Part shown: piece by piece, positions 1 through 10,872 of the stretch
Layout of the letters: the number at the start of each line of letters is the position of its first letter
How positions within the stretch are numbered: the first letter of the stretch is position 1
Source of the DNA: Chara braunii
Lineage: Eukaryota; Streptophyta; Charophyceae; Charales; Characeae
Length of the DNA: 29,479 nt
Direction of reading: 5' to 3'
Assembly: GCA_003427395.1 (NCBI GenBank)
Contig: BFEA01000762.1
Location: forward strand, 498,108 to 527,586
Made by a program: the position numbers and the translations under genes
Notes under the pieces: model-generated
The model's database searches: none
The model's input: only the letters and a program-made list of their open reading frames with translations
What the model was told of the DNA's origin: nothing

Positions 1-1860
1 TAGGCCCACGCTGAGCGCTTGCCGGCGGTAGTGCCGCCCCTGCCTCTGCCTTTTCCTGTTGCGCCTTTCCTGCTCTTCCCTGCGGGCTGGGTGAGCGTTG
101 ACTGGGCGGAATCGCCTGGCGAAATGTGGATCACAGGCGGGGGGGTGAGGCCCTGGATAATCATCAGGGGGTGCTGCGCCGAGGGGAGTGGTGAGGTGAG
201 GACAGGCATCCAGGTGGTCGATGATGGGGCCACCTGCTGGCACACCGATGGAGGTACATTGGCAGCAGGGTTTCTCGGTAAGGGGGCGCCTCCCGGCGGG
301 TCGATGCCGGAGCCACGGGCTGCTGCTAGGGGGGAGGCAGAGGGGGAGGAGGAGGAGGGGGAGGTGGAGGTGGAGCGGGAGGGGCATCGTTTGCGGGCTG
401 GGCTCTTCTAAAGTTGAGGGTGGTCTGCCCGGGGACCTCCGCCATGCCACCCCGTTTTCGCGCCGCAGCCACGGAGAGTTGAGCGGGATCCTCGAGGGTC
501 TGTCGGGAATCCGGGTGGGGAGCATGATGCTCGCTAGCATGGCGGGGATTGGGTAGCTCCAGAGTTGGTCTTCCTTGAGCACCCCTTCCGCGTTCAGTGT
601 CCCATCCGCCTCAAGCTCCTTTAGGATTCCCATCATCAAGTCCCTGAGAAAATGGAATCCGATGGCAGCCAGCACCCCATCCCTCCAGGTGGTACGCAAA
701 TAGTGAATGAGCATCGAGGTGCGCACCTTGATTGAAGACAAGGTTGGGAACAAGACGTCAGGATGTGCCAATAGGAACCAGATGGCGTGATCGAACCAGA
801 GGGGGGTGTCCCTGCAATCCTTGTTCCTCTCCTTCTTACATTTACACTTCAAGTATGGTCTCCCCACGCTCCAAATTTTCCTGAGGGTCCTCAGATCGGT
901 CTTCCCATCCTGCCTAATACCCTTCTGCCACATTCCCGAGTTAGTCTCTCCACATTTATCTGGGTCCAGTTTGCGCATAGGGGGAAACTTCAGGTCCTGC
1001 GGATCAAGTGGGTTGACTTTCCCACAATACTTCAGTTTCCCTTTTAGTATCTGCGCCCTACACTGCTTGACCTGCTCATCGCTAACGTTCCTTAGGAATT
1101 GAAGCGCACGGACGAAGGTAGGTGCAAGATGGTTGAATGTGTCCATCTCCTAAATCGCGTGCCTAAACCCTGTGGAGGTGTGCTCGATCCAGCTTGCGGA
1201 TGCTAGAGGGGCAAAGGTCGTGTATTGATCGCGTTCGGAAGCATCAGCGCTGCCCCGACCGGTCATGAGCGGGGAGTCCTGCATGGCGGCTGTAATGGCG
1301 GCAATTTCTTGCTCCATCTCCGCCCTCTCCTCTTCCTCGATTGCGAGATCGTCGCATCGTGTCGCGGGGGTGCCCTGGGGGTTGGGGGAGTCATGGGCAT
1401 GTACCACGGGCACACGCCCCTCTAGGTGCAAATCATCTATTCCCCAGATGTTGAGGAAGATCTGTTCGATCCTTGCCGCCCTACCCCCTAGTTCCCTGCA
1501 CTCCCTCATGTATTCGTGTTTCCTTAATTCGAGCTTCTCACAGAGGGTTGCAAGCTCATCATTGAAATCATTCCTACGACGCTCCCACGCACCAGCAAGA
1601 ACGGCGAGATCGCTAAAAGCTATCATCTCAAAGAAATGAGGGTAGTCGCCGGAATCGCATTTCGCCTTGATTGCAGAAATGACACCAGGATTAACGCATG
1701 TGAACAGCTCCTGCGTAAGCCTGGCAGGGGGTGCGCATTCCTTCAGCCACGGGAAGCGGTGCGTGATCTCATTCCACCAGCCCCCAGGAAAAGACTCCTT
1801 GGGGGGAGGCTGTGAGTGAGGTGGGAGGCGTCGGGAAGGTCGGATCCGTGAGGGGGGTGT
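1..1860 (-). pseudogene. Unrecognised protein reading frame, one in-frame stop, runs off the window
   Basis: Reading the minus strand, one frame is open from 1860 (after a TGA at 1861-1863) to base 1, broken only by a TAG at 1150-1152. The first ATG is at 1626-1624, and another lies just after the TAG at 1146-1144. The sequence just upstream ends in a pyrimidine/AG pattern that could be a splice acceptor, so the segment above 1626 may be the end of an exon. The text is protein-like: an N-terminal W-W-rich stretch, a helical Glu/Arg-rich middle, then a Lys/Cys-rich patch (KCKCKK near 860) and an aliphatic-aromatic segment (about 600-800). Below about 570 a shifted frame looks more natural, reading into a poly-proline stretch and stopping at TAG 326-328, so a frameshift there is possible. 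The stop at 1150 could be CAG changed to TAG. I do not recognise the family. It could be a host gene, a pseudogene or part of a transposon. Confidence 0.5.
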
Positions 1861-2710
1861 TCAACTGGTAATACCCGTGAGAAAGATTTTAAATGTGCGG
1901 ATCAAGAGGAGGTGGATAAGAAAGAGAAGAGTGCCCGATGGAAGGAGAAGTGTGGATGTTGTCAGGGGGGATGGGGGTACACAGGGTCCGTAGTGAAGTG
2001 ACGGCGGGTGGGTGTGGAGGGGAAGGGAGGACGGGTTCACCGGGGAAGCATAGGCGAGCGATTGGGAATACGACGGTTGGGGACACAACAAGGGAAGCAC
2101 AAGACCACGCATGTAATAGGTTAACAAGATCATTCGATAAAGGCAGAGACGGAGCAGGCATCAGGCAGACACAACTTTTCCTAAACTTTCGAAATTCTTA
2201 CTACAGATATCGCGGCTCCTTTTCTCCATTCTCAACAACTCCCCAGCCGTCACCCCCCCAACGCTCAGACATCCTCAGGCTTACCCTATGGCCACAATCA
2301 TCACCCTAGTCCACGCGACGACGCATAAGGAGTGCCGTGATGGGGCCTCACAGTGCGGTTGGGGAGGGCACCCCCCAACAGCGATCGAGGACACTCGTCC
2401 TCCTGAGTGTGTAGGATGTGCGTATCACATGAGAGACGTACGGGTATGACAGGTCATATCCGCACAGCTTCGACGTCAACTTGTCGGCACGCTGAGGGCA
2501 AGAAGCAAAGCGCGGAGGCGATTCCCAATGTGGCAGGGTAAAGCCCGTTCGTATGTCCATTTGTGATAAGGGCGAATAAGGCCGTTTTTGTCAAAGGAGG
2601 GTGGGCAGGCGACAGAAGCGCAGGACGAAAGTGAGGGGGGCAGGTGATGGGAGCCCGCTGCTCAGGGCGCATACATTGACGAGTGTTCATACATTCACGG
2701 ACGCTCATTC
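1861..2710. other. Non-coding, no gene seen
   Basis: Short overlapping frames on both strands have no recognisable motif. If the minus-strand frame at 1-1860 is an exon, this stretch would be its upstream intron or promoter side, but I see no clear promoter. Confidence 0.4.
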
Positions 2711-2890
2711 CAGCAAGCAAGGAAAACGAAAAAAAGGTTGGACAACGAAAAAACCGAAGTGATTACTATATTCGACAAGTCATTTCAAGTTCCCATACCA
2801 TCAGCAAGCAAAGTAAAACGAAAAGGAAGTGGACAACGAAAAAACCAAAGCGATTACAATTTCCGACAAGTCATTTCTAGTTTCCACACC
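2711..2890. repeat. Two-copy tandem repeat, period 91 bp
   Basis: Copy 1 starts at 2711 and copy 2 at 2802, both with CAGCAAGCAA. They share GGACAACGAAAAAACC, a GATTAC block and CGACAAGTCATTTC at matching offsets, with scattered substitutions. It is an old, local tandem duplication without coding potential. Confidence 0.85.
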
Positions 2891-2929
2891 CATGCATCTC
2901 ATCGATCCATTCCGGAGCGCGAAGGGGGA

Positions 2930-3130
2930 GGCTCATGGAGGTGACGTTCAGAAGGGGGAGGGAGAAGAGACATTGGAGAGGGAAAAGGGGAGGGNGGAGG
3001 GGTAAGGGGNATGNTTCACGAATGGGACNAAGAGAAAGGGTAAGGAGAAGAAGAGGGAAGAGGGGAAGCGGCGAGAAGAAGGGTGGAGAGGGGAAAAGAG
3101 GAGAGGAGAAGGGAGGAAGAAGAGGGGGGT
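2930..3130. repeat. Purine (G/A) tract with ambiguous bases
   Basis: The plus strand is almost entirely G and A over about 200 bases, with only occasional pyrimidines. Ns occur at 2995, 3010, 3014 and 3029. Long open frames here, Arg/Gly/Lys-rich on plus and Ser/Leu/Pro-rich on minus, are by-products of composition, not genes. Confidence 0.8.
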
Positions 3131-3399
3131 ATCGCCGACACCAGGCGTGTAGAATTAGAAATCCCAAAGATCCATCCATCGCATACGCACAAAGAGCAGA
3201 CCATCGACACGATCCATTGGATGTAAAAAAAGATCAAACCATTGAGTCGATCAGCATTATTATCGCCAAATAGGCGCAGTCTTCACAAAGCGACAATCAA
3301 TATCGTCATCAAAACATACTATGCCCTGCTGCATTGCCGCAGTCCGAATCTGCTCGTAAGAAACAAAAAACAAAAAACGGGGAGAGGGAAACCCATGGG

Positions 3400-3830
3400 A
3401 GAACAGACGGACCTTAGACAAGTGAGGGCTCCAGTGGGAAGGGAAGGGAGAAGGAAAGGAGGGGACGGGAGAGGCCATGCTCTAGCTCTATCCTCCAGGT
3501 CCTACGCGCTCCTGTATCGGCGCAGACCATCTCGCCAGATTGCAGGGAGGGCGTGGCAAAAACCCTCAAGTGCTTTGCTACCCCATGCCACCTGGGGCGT
3601 CATCAGAGGGGGGGCATCTCCTAGGAGACAAGGTGGGGGAGGAGGGGCACGAGGGGGGGGAAGGTGAAGGTGGCGGACGGGGGGAGGGGGGTGAAGATTC
3701 GTGATGGGGGTAGGGAGGGGCGGGAGGGCACAACCCAGGCAGAGGGGGGGAAGGGGGGAGAGAGTAGATGAAGTAGAGAAAGGAGAGGAACGACAAAAAG
3801 AGGAGAAAAGCTAAAAAAACGTGCGAAGAT
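3400..3830. repeat. G-rich purine tract
   Basis: Repeated G runs (for example around 3610, 3650-3700 and 3740-3760) sit in a G/A-rich strand. Such DNA could form G-quadruplex or triplex structures. No coding signal is seen. Confidence 0.6.
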
Positions 3831-4500
3831 GTCCCCACCGCCATCTTGGTCTCCATGATCGTCCTCGCGCGCTATCCAGTCCTTTCCTCTAGCCAACCCA
3901 AATCAGCAAGCAGAAAGCACAGGCAAAGGCAGCCAGCAAGAAAAAACGACACGAAGCAAATAGTGCCGGCCACAAGCGAGGCAAAGCCTCTGGTCGAAGT
4001 ACGCAGGAGCACAGTTTCGGAGAGGGAGGCGGCAAAAAGCAGACCCGCCAGCGCAAGGTTGGGAAGCAGGGCGAGAAAGAGCACAAAAGCCAGATATGCG
4101 TTAAATGCTGGAGAGCGTGGGCAGTAGCTGGGCATGGCGACTGCCGCGGGGCAAGTCGCGACGCACTACATGGCGAACGGTCAGAGCACAGGGGGAGCGG
4201 GATCACAAGCGTGCTTCACCCCAGGAGTGTTACCACTTCCTCCTGCTCAAGCCGCTCCTCCTCCTGGTCCCAGTCGGCGAAAAAATCCATGTCGCCTGCC
4301 GCAATGCCAAAAATCTCTCCCCCGCCAAAACCTTATCGCCACTCGTTCCTACTGCTACCGTAGCCGGTTGTCGTCAGATAGGCCGGTGAATAGTTCTACC
4401 GTCGTCGACTCCTAATATAGTCATCGCTTCGCCACGCACAGCCTGCGTCTAAAAAAAACTTCCTATTCCATCCCTACGCTTAGTGTGCGCATCTGACGAT
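3831..4500. other. Non-coding, no gene seen
   Basis: Lys/Arg/Ala-rich frames on plus and hydrophobic frames on minus overlap each other. None shows a family motif or a convincing start. Confidence 0.4.
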
Positions 4501-4565
4501 CCCGTTAGTAAAAAGAAAAAGAAAAAAAAAGAAAAAAAAAAAGAAAAGAAAAAAACAAAATAAAC
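4501..4565. repeat. A-rich low-complexity tract
   Basis: Mostly A with interspersed G and C. It resembles a decayed poly-A or an (AAAAG)n tract. Confidence 0.8.
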
Positions 4566-4774
4566 GAAGAACAAGCCAGCACGTCATTCGTTAGTATGTG
4601 GTGGGGGTGAGGGTCGATACATCTTGGCCCCTTATGAGTGAATCGTTCCCCGGCCCACATGTGCCCCACTCTGCCCCGCAGGGTCGGGGGGAGCGATGGC
4701 CAAGGGTTCAGGGGTACCCATTGGTCTGTCCGCCGGGGCATTTTATTGCCAGGAAAAACAATCAAAAGGAGGAA

Positions 4775-4776
<2 letters not shown>

Positions 4777-4807
<31 letters not shown>

Positions 4808-4821
4808 AAGAAAGAAAGAAA
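4777..4821. repeat. Poly-A run followed by (AAAG)n
   Basis: About 29 A residues are followed by four AAAG units. It could be a retroposon tail, but no retroposon body is recognisable upstream. Confidence 0.9.
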
Positions 4822-4924
4822 AAGAGGGGCAAGGGGGGCTCCTATTCACGCGGGGGTAGCCTTCTCGCCAACAGCCTTTCGTCCCTCCAGCCATCCTCCC
4901 CTCCAGCCATCGCTCGTATAGTCA

Positions 4925-5043
<119 letters not shown>

Positions 5044-5607
5044 AACAATGACAACATAAAAAATAAAAAAAAAAAAATCCTTGTCTTTGGTGTTTTTTTT
5101 CCCCACCTGAAAATCACCCCCTACAAATTTCACTTTTTTTTTTTTTTTAGTTCATTATGGCGGGGGACGCCATGCACATGCGGTGCGCGCACGTCGATTT
5201 TGGGCACACGGCTCCACTTGCGCTTGGCGCAGCAGCGAATAATGTCGGTTGCGTGACCTCGTCCGCGGGATCCGCAGTCGTGGGGGACACGTAGCCTAAT
5301 GGAATGAGAAGGACCGACCTTTGTCATCGGAGAGATCGATGTGCTCGATATAGTTGAAGTTACTAGTTAGAGCATTGGATCATTGTATCCCCTCTCCGAT
5401 TGGACACCTCTTGTCTATCTTAGAATAGGCCAAGGACTGCATGCTACAACATTGCAAGGCCAACAGACAGCGTTTTAGTCTCGTAAAACTCACAGCCATG
5501 AAAGGAAAAGTTCCCGCCAAATAACAAAAGTTGGACGAGGTAAGCAGCTCGGAACTTGTACGCAGAGGGGTAATTCATGAACATGACCACTTCTTGCGCA
5601 TCAAATG
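5044..5607. other. Non-coding flank upstream of element C
   Basis: Contains A and T runs near 5063 and 5134. No gag reading frame or zinc knuckle is seen ahead of the protease remnant, and no LTR end or primer-binding site could be recognised. Element C therefore lacks a visible 5-prime part. Confidence 0.4.
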
Positions 5608-5626
5608 AAAGTCCGCAGAATGTGAC

Positions 5627-6610
5627 GTGGAAGTATGTGGACTGTCGTATTGTATAGTCATTGATTCAGGAGCGATTGTTCTGGCCATATCGCTTCGACT
5701 AGTCGAACGGGCAGGGAGGAAGAAAAATCTAATCCCGATCCCCAAGGGGGACCATCTCATTTCAATCGATGAAGGAAAGATTAGAGCACCCGGTCGGATG
5801 ACGCATGTTGCCTTCCGGATAGAAAAAGTGCACACCCTTGGAGATGTGATAGTTCTCAATGTGACATCTTACAACGTACTTATTGGCTTACCTGCCCTCA
5901 ATGCGCTACAAGCTAGTCTGAATTTTGAACGACGCGTCGTGGTTCTTAAAAACACGGGGGGAAAATCGTACAACGTTCCGATACGTCTCACCCTGCGGAT
6001 GATTTCTAGTAAGCCCCGGGATACCACCAAGGGCATGGCGGGAGGCATTCGGATCTCGAACGAATTGACGGACGAATCTGACCAAGCAGAGGATGAAGAC
6101 GATGGGTTTGCTGCCTTGCCTTATGCTCGTTCTCAGAGTGAGGAAGACCCCGACGAAGCTAGGGCCATTTACGAGCTGACGCGCAGGATACTGTGCTACC
6201 CGATCTGCCAAAAGACAGCCAAGATGTTTGGGATATCGAAAATTAATGCGATGCCGAAAGGGATTCAACGCACGTATGTTAATTCTGGGAGAGTCGCTCA
6301 TGCAAATTTCCAGATTGCTAGATTCTATGGAACCCCCTCGAACCTATATGATGTAACTAACCTTTTGCTACCCCGTTATCTGGACAAAAAGTCCTTATGT
6401 GACATCACGGAACTAACCGCCTGGTCACTACTTACGGCAGAGAAAGAAGTGCGCATGCTCCATCAAGGTCTCGAAGCACAAACTTTGGGACCCCCTGAGC
6501 GGTTTGACGCCTTCCCGTTCGAAATCGGGATTAAAATCACCCAAAAAGCGATGAGCCCTTGGGACATGGAGGATGGAATTACCCTAGAAAAACATGTGGC
6601 AATCACATAA
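5627..6610 (+). pseudogene. Retropepsin-type aspartic protease region of element C
   Basis: The catalytic triad reads D-S-G (codons 5663-5671) after a hydrophobic strand. About 75 residues later comes an IGLPALNAL segment followed by a Phe/Val-rich strand, matching the C-terminal half of a retropepsin (the usual I-L-G-x-x-x-L motif and final strand). The protease would process the Gag-Pol polyprotein. The rest of the frame (about residues 125-327) is a linker toward RT with no clear motif. There is no ATG at the 5-prime end of this frame, as expected for a fragment of a polyprotein. The frame ends with TAA at 6608-6610 and the downstream RT continues in another frame. Confidence 0.75.
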
Positions 6611-6626
6611 TCCGATGCACAAATGA

Positions 6627-7642
6627 TTGCCATTGTGTTCTCCTGGCAGCCAGACAATTCGTTCATTTCATCCCCTCCACCCGGAATTCGAAACTTACTC
6701 TGAATCACACGAAGCAAATGAAAGTGGTAAATTGGTAATCAACGGACAACCCTACGCGTTACATGTGTCAGACTATGTACCGGGTGAGAATCACCAGATG
6801 ATTGCCCATATTTTGAGGGAATACCAAGGAGCGATGTGGACATTGGATTTGTCTCACGTAATTCAGCATGAGATTCAGGAAATCATCTGCTCATTCACTG
6901 CAAACCATATCCGTATTCCCTCGCCGAAAGAAAAATGGTGTTGGAGCAGATCAAAGAGTTTGAAGTGAATGGCTGGATCGAACCAGTCACGGGTCCTTGA
7001 CCTTTTCCAGTAGTATTGGTCCCGAAAAAGAATGGGTCAGTCCGCATTTGCATTGATTATGAAAACTTGACGATATCACGATTAAGGATGTGTATCCCCT
7101 ACCTAGGATTGATGATTTGTTGGATGCGATTGGATATGGCAGTTATTTTAGCAAGTTTGATATTCGCCACGGGTTCAACCATATCCTGGTAAAGGAGGAG
7201 GATAGGCCAAAAATGACATTCACTTTTTTTTAGGGGATGTGGCAATGGATCCGTTGTCCTATGGGCGGCAACCTTTCAGAGAGCGATGAACGTCACCTTT
7301 CAAAATTTTGTTAACAAGACGCGCCTGACACAAGGCATGATTAACTTTTGTGTCATTGTGTACATGGACGGCATCTTGGTCTATTCTGATTCATTTCACG
7401 GACATGCTCAACACGTGGAGTGGACGATGGGAGCCTTGAGAGATGCTGGGTTCAAAATCGTACTTGAAAAAAGTGAATTCTTCCTTTTGGAAATCTCGTT
7501 TCTCGGGTACATCGTGACACGTGATGGTTTGAGGCCAGAGCCGCTGAAAATTGAGGCAGTTCATGATGCGCCTACACCCACGTCGTTGACAAAGGTCCGA
7601 GCCTTTTTGGAGTTGATCTCATACTATCACCGATTTATCTAG
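6627..7642 (+). pseudogene. Reverse transcriptase of element C, frameshifted, YMDG active site
   Basis: Pieces of a Ty3/gypsy RT are spread over at least two frames. They include an I-P-S-P-K-E-K motif near 6920, VLVPKKNGS near 7020, a YPLPRIDDLLD-like segment near 7090 and GMWQWIR near 7235. The palm motif is at 7361-7372, and the thumb-side LGYIV and SYYHRFI lie near 7500 and 7625. The frame breaks near 6935, 7060 and 7235, with stops at 6998-7000 and 7640-7642. The palm motif is Y-M-D-G: the second catalytic Asp codon is GGC at 7370-7372 where GAC is expected. That Asp binds catalytic metal in all active RTs, so the enzyme would be dead even without the frame breaks. Confidence 0.85.
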
Positions 7643-8170
7643 GACTTCGTGGCGATCGCACGACCCCTAAACAATCTTCTGCGGAAGAACCAGTCGCTGG
7701 ATTGGGTCGTGGGGTGCGAGCAGGCATTTTCTATATTGAAAAATGCCCTGGCCTCGACGCCCATTTTGATCCGGCCCGGCCTGGGAAAGCAGTTCATACT
7801 TATCACTGATTGGCAGCCGGAAGCTATCTCCGCTATCTTGGCACATAAAGGGAAAAACGACAGGGAACACATTATCGAGTATGTGTCGAACAGTGTCTGA
7901 CGAACGACGCAACGACTCAACGCCTCATGGAGAGTGCTACACGGTGGTTTAGGGAATCCAACACTTCCATCTGTATCTGTATGGACAAAAGTTTCTGCTG
8001 GTTACTGATCACGAACCTCTATTGGCCCTTAAGAACCTTACCAATTGCACAAACATGATTGTGCGTTGGTCGGTGAGGCTACATGAATACGACTTCGACA
8101 TCGTCCATATGAAGACCGAAAGGCACATGAATGTCGATGGATTGACAAGGTTACATCGACCGGGCAAGGT
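7643..8170 (+). pseudogene. RT connection and RNase H domain of element C
   Basis: After the TAG at 7640-7642 the same frame continues with a typical RT-RNase H connection (ARPLNNLLRKN, then DWVVGCEQAFSILKNAL). It then reads FILITDWQPEAISAIL, the first RNase H strand with its Asp (T-D-W-Q instead of the commoner T-D-A-S). A stop at 7898-7900 and a frame change follow. The end of the domain is in the frame from about 8022, where LHEYDFDIVH and NVDGLTRL match the final RNase H strand and helix (usually N-A-D-A-L-S-R). RNase H would remove the RNA strand during reverse transcription. Confidence 0.8.
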
Positions 8171-9190
8171 ACGCAAAGGTGAATACATTGTCATGTGGAG
8201 GGATCCAAAGTCTCTCAAGGGACCAACTTACGGAGGAGTGAAGATCCTCCCATGGTCGGCCAGAAAGTGACACGTGGCCTCATGGCGGCAAGTGGGGGAG
8301 GTAGTGATGAGACCCTCTCTCCCCCGCTCCCTCTTCTTTCCTCTCTTTGCCTGACAAATTTTGCTATTTTTGTGAATTTCAAACTGTCTTGCAAGTCTAT
8401 TATGTTCCTATGCATCCACACGGAGAAGGGTACGTCCATTTGGTCGAGTGCTCATGGATCATGTATCCAATGCAGAGGCCCTCAAAAGTTGTGAATTCGG
8501 TTTTTTTTTTTTGTTTTTTTTTGCAAGAAACCCCCAACAGTGTTAGCGGTGCTGATAAGAGCAGACACCACTACCCAGGGGACTGCTCCATCTATTGATG
8601 GGGAGCATCGCCTGCTGGAAAGCGGGTCCAGGATCCCGTTTATAACAGATCGATCGTGGGGAGTAGTCCTGCCAGCATTGATTGCCCTGGGGTACATGGG
8701 ATTAACTGAGCAGGCTGTTCATTTGGGGGGAGGGAGAGACCTCTTCACCTTGACAACGGCGCCGAATACTATCATTCTCATGCTGGTTCATCCCTCCCCC
8801 AGAGATACCTGGAGTGCCAAAACTTGCAGACTAACATCCATACCATTCTAAGTCTACTAGGTTGTTGGAAGGGGGGGGGGAAGGGGTCAGGAAACTCTTG
8901 GGCGGGTCTCATTGGGATAGCTGTGTCTATCGTTGTCCAGTCATTGAAAAGTAGCCGATAGTCCCTTTCTAATCCCTCCTCTGTTGTATGTCCTCCTTTC
9001 CATTCCACTCTCCCTAACCTTCCCCCTTTATCCCCCCCAGCCAGCTCGAGCTGAACTTATGCCGAACCGATAAAATTCCGACGGAAGCTCGATTCCTCGA
9101 AGCCACCTCGGAACGACTGGAAAATACATGAAAGTTTTGCATGTCGAGGTTTCGACAGATGTCGTTTTGATAGCAAGAGTCGTAGGAAAC
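8171..9190. other. Spacer between RNase H and integrase remnants, no gene seen
   Basis: In related elements a short tether joins RNase H to the integrase zinc finger. Here about 1 kb separates them, with T runs near 8500-8521 and C/G runs near 8870. I cannot tell an insertion from simple decay. No coding motif was recognised. Confidence 0.4.
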
Positions 9191-9197
9191 CCCCTCT

Positions 9198-9506
9198 ATG
9201 AGTATTCAAAGAAAGATCGCTGACGAGCCAATGAGAGGGCACAAAACTATAGATGGAACGGCGGGAGATCAAAAAAGCAGAAGATTGATGGAAGCGGCAT
9301 TTGGATGGCCGACGGCCGTACCATACCCGTTTATGCGATATGACTGGGTTAAGTTAGCCCACGAGGAAACGGCCACCCATTTTGCTTTCCGAATCACAGA
9401 ATCGGCTATCGACAAAAATGAAAGGTACTCCCCCTATATTCGAGACGATGTTAGATTCATCGTCAAAAACTGCCCGGTTTGCTCGACTGACAAAGTGTTG
9501 ATTTAG
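9198..9506 (+). pseudogene. Integrase H2C2 zinc-finger remnant of element C
   Basis: The frame carries a His pair in HEETATH (about 9360-9380), then a Y-S-P-Y-I-R-D-D-V segment where integrases usually have YYWPGM-x-x-D-V, and then NCPVC, the Cys pair, ending near 9485. This spacing matches the N-terminal zinc-binding domain of Ty3/gypsy integrases. No catalytic DD35E core follows; the sequence breaks at 9507 (TAG) and the long repeat starts at 9521. Confidence 0.6.
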
Positions 9507-9531
9507 CCGCCAAGATCCGTTGCCGGCGCGA

Positions 9532-9549
9532 ATACCCTTGCAAGGGTAT
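9532..9549. promoter_or_regulatory. 18-bp perfect palindrome near the repeat end
   Basis: ATACCCTTGCAAGGGTAT is a perfect inverted repeat 11 bases inside the TG terminus. It is conserved base for base in the other copy at 28139-28156 while flanking bases have changed. It may be a binding site for a dimeric protein or a terminal hairpin; the function is unknown. Confidence 0.7.
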
Positions 9550-10214
9550 CCACCCTGTTTTTTTGCAGGTGACAGTGAGGCCGACGGTCCAGGCCGGTGT
9601 GCTCAAACGGCTACTAGTGTATGGACCAAGGCTGGCCAAGGAGGTAGGGTGAGTGGGCGCGCAGTTTCAAGGCGCGCGTGTGATTTTGCCCTTTGGGTCG
9701 TGCCGCTGACGCAGGCGTCCGGCTTGACGTCGCACCCTTGATTAGGCCAAGGATTAATTGGCTGGCCCTCGCTTACTATGCCTGACCGGCGGCAGGGCTC
9801 ATATGTAGGATGGTACGTGGGGCGGCCGTGGTACAGTCGGGGAGGCCAGCATGATTGCTTGGTAGCCCCGCGCCTAGCCATAGGTAGGGGCAAGGCCTAC
9901 GACGTCTCCCTCGGCCCTAGGAACTGGATTGCACCACCTCAGTATCGCTTCATATGGGATTTACCGCCCACTAATCCCAGGCTGGGGCTTAGCCCTATAG
10001 GTTACGATGGCGGGTTACTGCGACAGAGGTCCTAGGATCGAGGCCATCGAGCGGTGGTGCGGGAGCAGCGGAGCAGCGAAGCGATGAGGAGGAAGCCGAG
10101 GGGTCGAAGGCCCGTCAGGGATATCCCCCTCAGACTTTTGTTGGTAGGTGTGGTAGCAGGCTGTCCTACGGGATTGGCCAGGTGCCGATAGCGCTCGTCC
10201 CCCTGAGGACCCGA

Positions 10215-10300
10215 CGTTGTTGTTTTTTCCACTTTTTTTATTTTTCGTTAATTCTTTTTTTTTTTTTTTTAATTTGATTTCTGTCTTTTTTCTCTTCGAA
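10215..10300 (+). repeat. T-rich tract inside the direct repeat
   Basis: T runs separated by short AT-rich spacers, also present in the right copy at about 28823-28904 with slightly different run lengths. It may be a pyrimidine-rich regulatory tract; nothing more is visible. Confidence 0.7.
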
Positions 10301-10872
10301 GCCTGGTCTGTGGGCCGCGGTCGGATGTGCAACGTCCCCCCCACCTATAGCAGGCCAACGGAACAGTAGGCCGGTCTGATTCCTTCAGGGCACTCGTGAA
10401 AACTGGAACGATATAGGAAAAATCGGCCTGGCCCCTGCGCGAGAGCAATCTGTATAAGTCGGCGAGAGGTCCGACGATGGATTGGTTTTTGTTGTCAGGC
10501 CACGTAGAGCCGGAGGGGCCGAATGCTGAATGCTGTGGGACCGCCGGTGTTGAGTAGAGCAGAGATACTAAGCGGAGGGACGAGCGTGAGCGGGAGTAAA
10601 GGAAGATGAGTGAATGTGGGCGCGGACTTGGGCCGGGTGCATGCGCCGGACAGCGCTGCACAGTAGCGGGATGACGGGCGTGGACATGGGATAGCGAGGC
10701 GAACAACATAACGGGCGTGCGGCTGGCCGGCTGAATCGGGCATGGTAAGTAGCGCAGCAGGGCAGCGGGAAGGGCCATACCAGGCCACGTTGCGTAGCGG
10801 TGAGTGACGAGCATGGTGAAACTGGCGGAGTGACGAGCAGGATTGAAGGAGGTGAGTGGGGTGAATCTAGGC

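Larger units (their letters stand above)
5608..9510 (+). mobile_element. Element C: decayed Ty3/gypsy LTR retrotransposon (PR-RT-RH-IN remnant)
   Basis: Domains appear in the order protease, reverse transcriptase, RNase H, then after a gap an integrase zinc-finger remnant. This order, with integrase after RNase H, is that of Ty3/gypsy (Metaviridae-like) elements. The frame changes several times, and stops interrupt it at least at 6998-7000 (TGA), 7640-7642 (TAG) and 7898-7900 (TGA). No gag, integrase catalytic core or LTRs are recognisable. The element stops abruptly about 10 bases before the TG that opens the long repeat at 9521, so it was probably cut by that later insertion. It is inactive. 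Confidence 0.85.
9521..10872 (+). repeat. Long direct repeat, left copy
   Basis: Matches 28128-29479 at a constant offset of 18607 at both ends. Homology begins exactly at the TG; the bases before it differ. By eye the last 560 bases differ at about 25 positions and the first 260 at about 20, many of them C/T or G/A changes. The right copy is cut by the window end, so the repeat may extend further. Minus-strand frames inside it differ mostly at the amino-acid level between the copies, which argues that they are not proteins. Confidence 0.95.

Noticed and set aside
2877-3179. Pro/Leu/Ser-rich and Arg/Gly-rich frames
   Set aside because: Produced by the purine tract; they contain Ns and have no domain.
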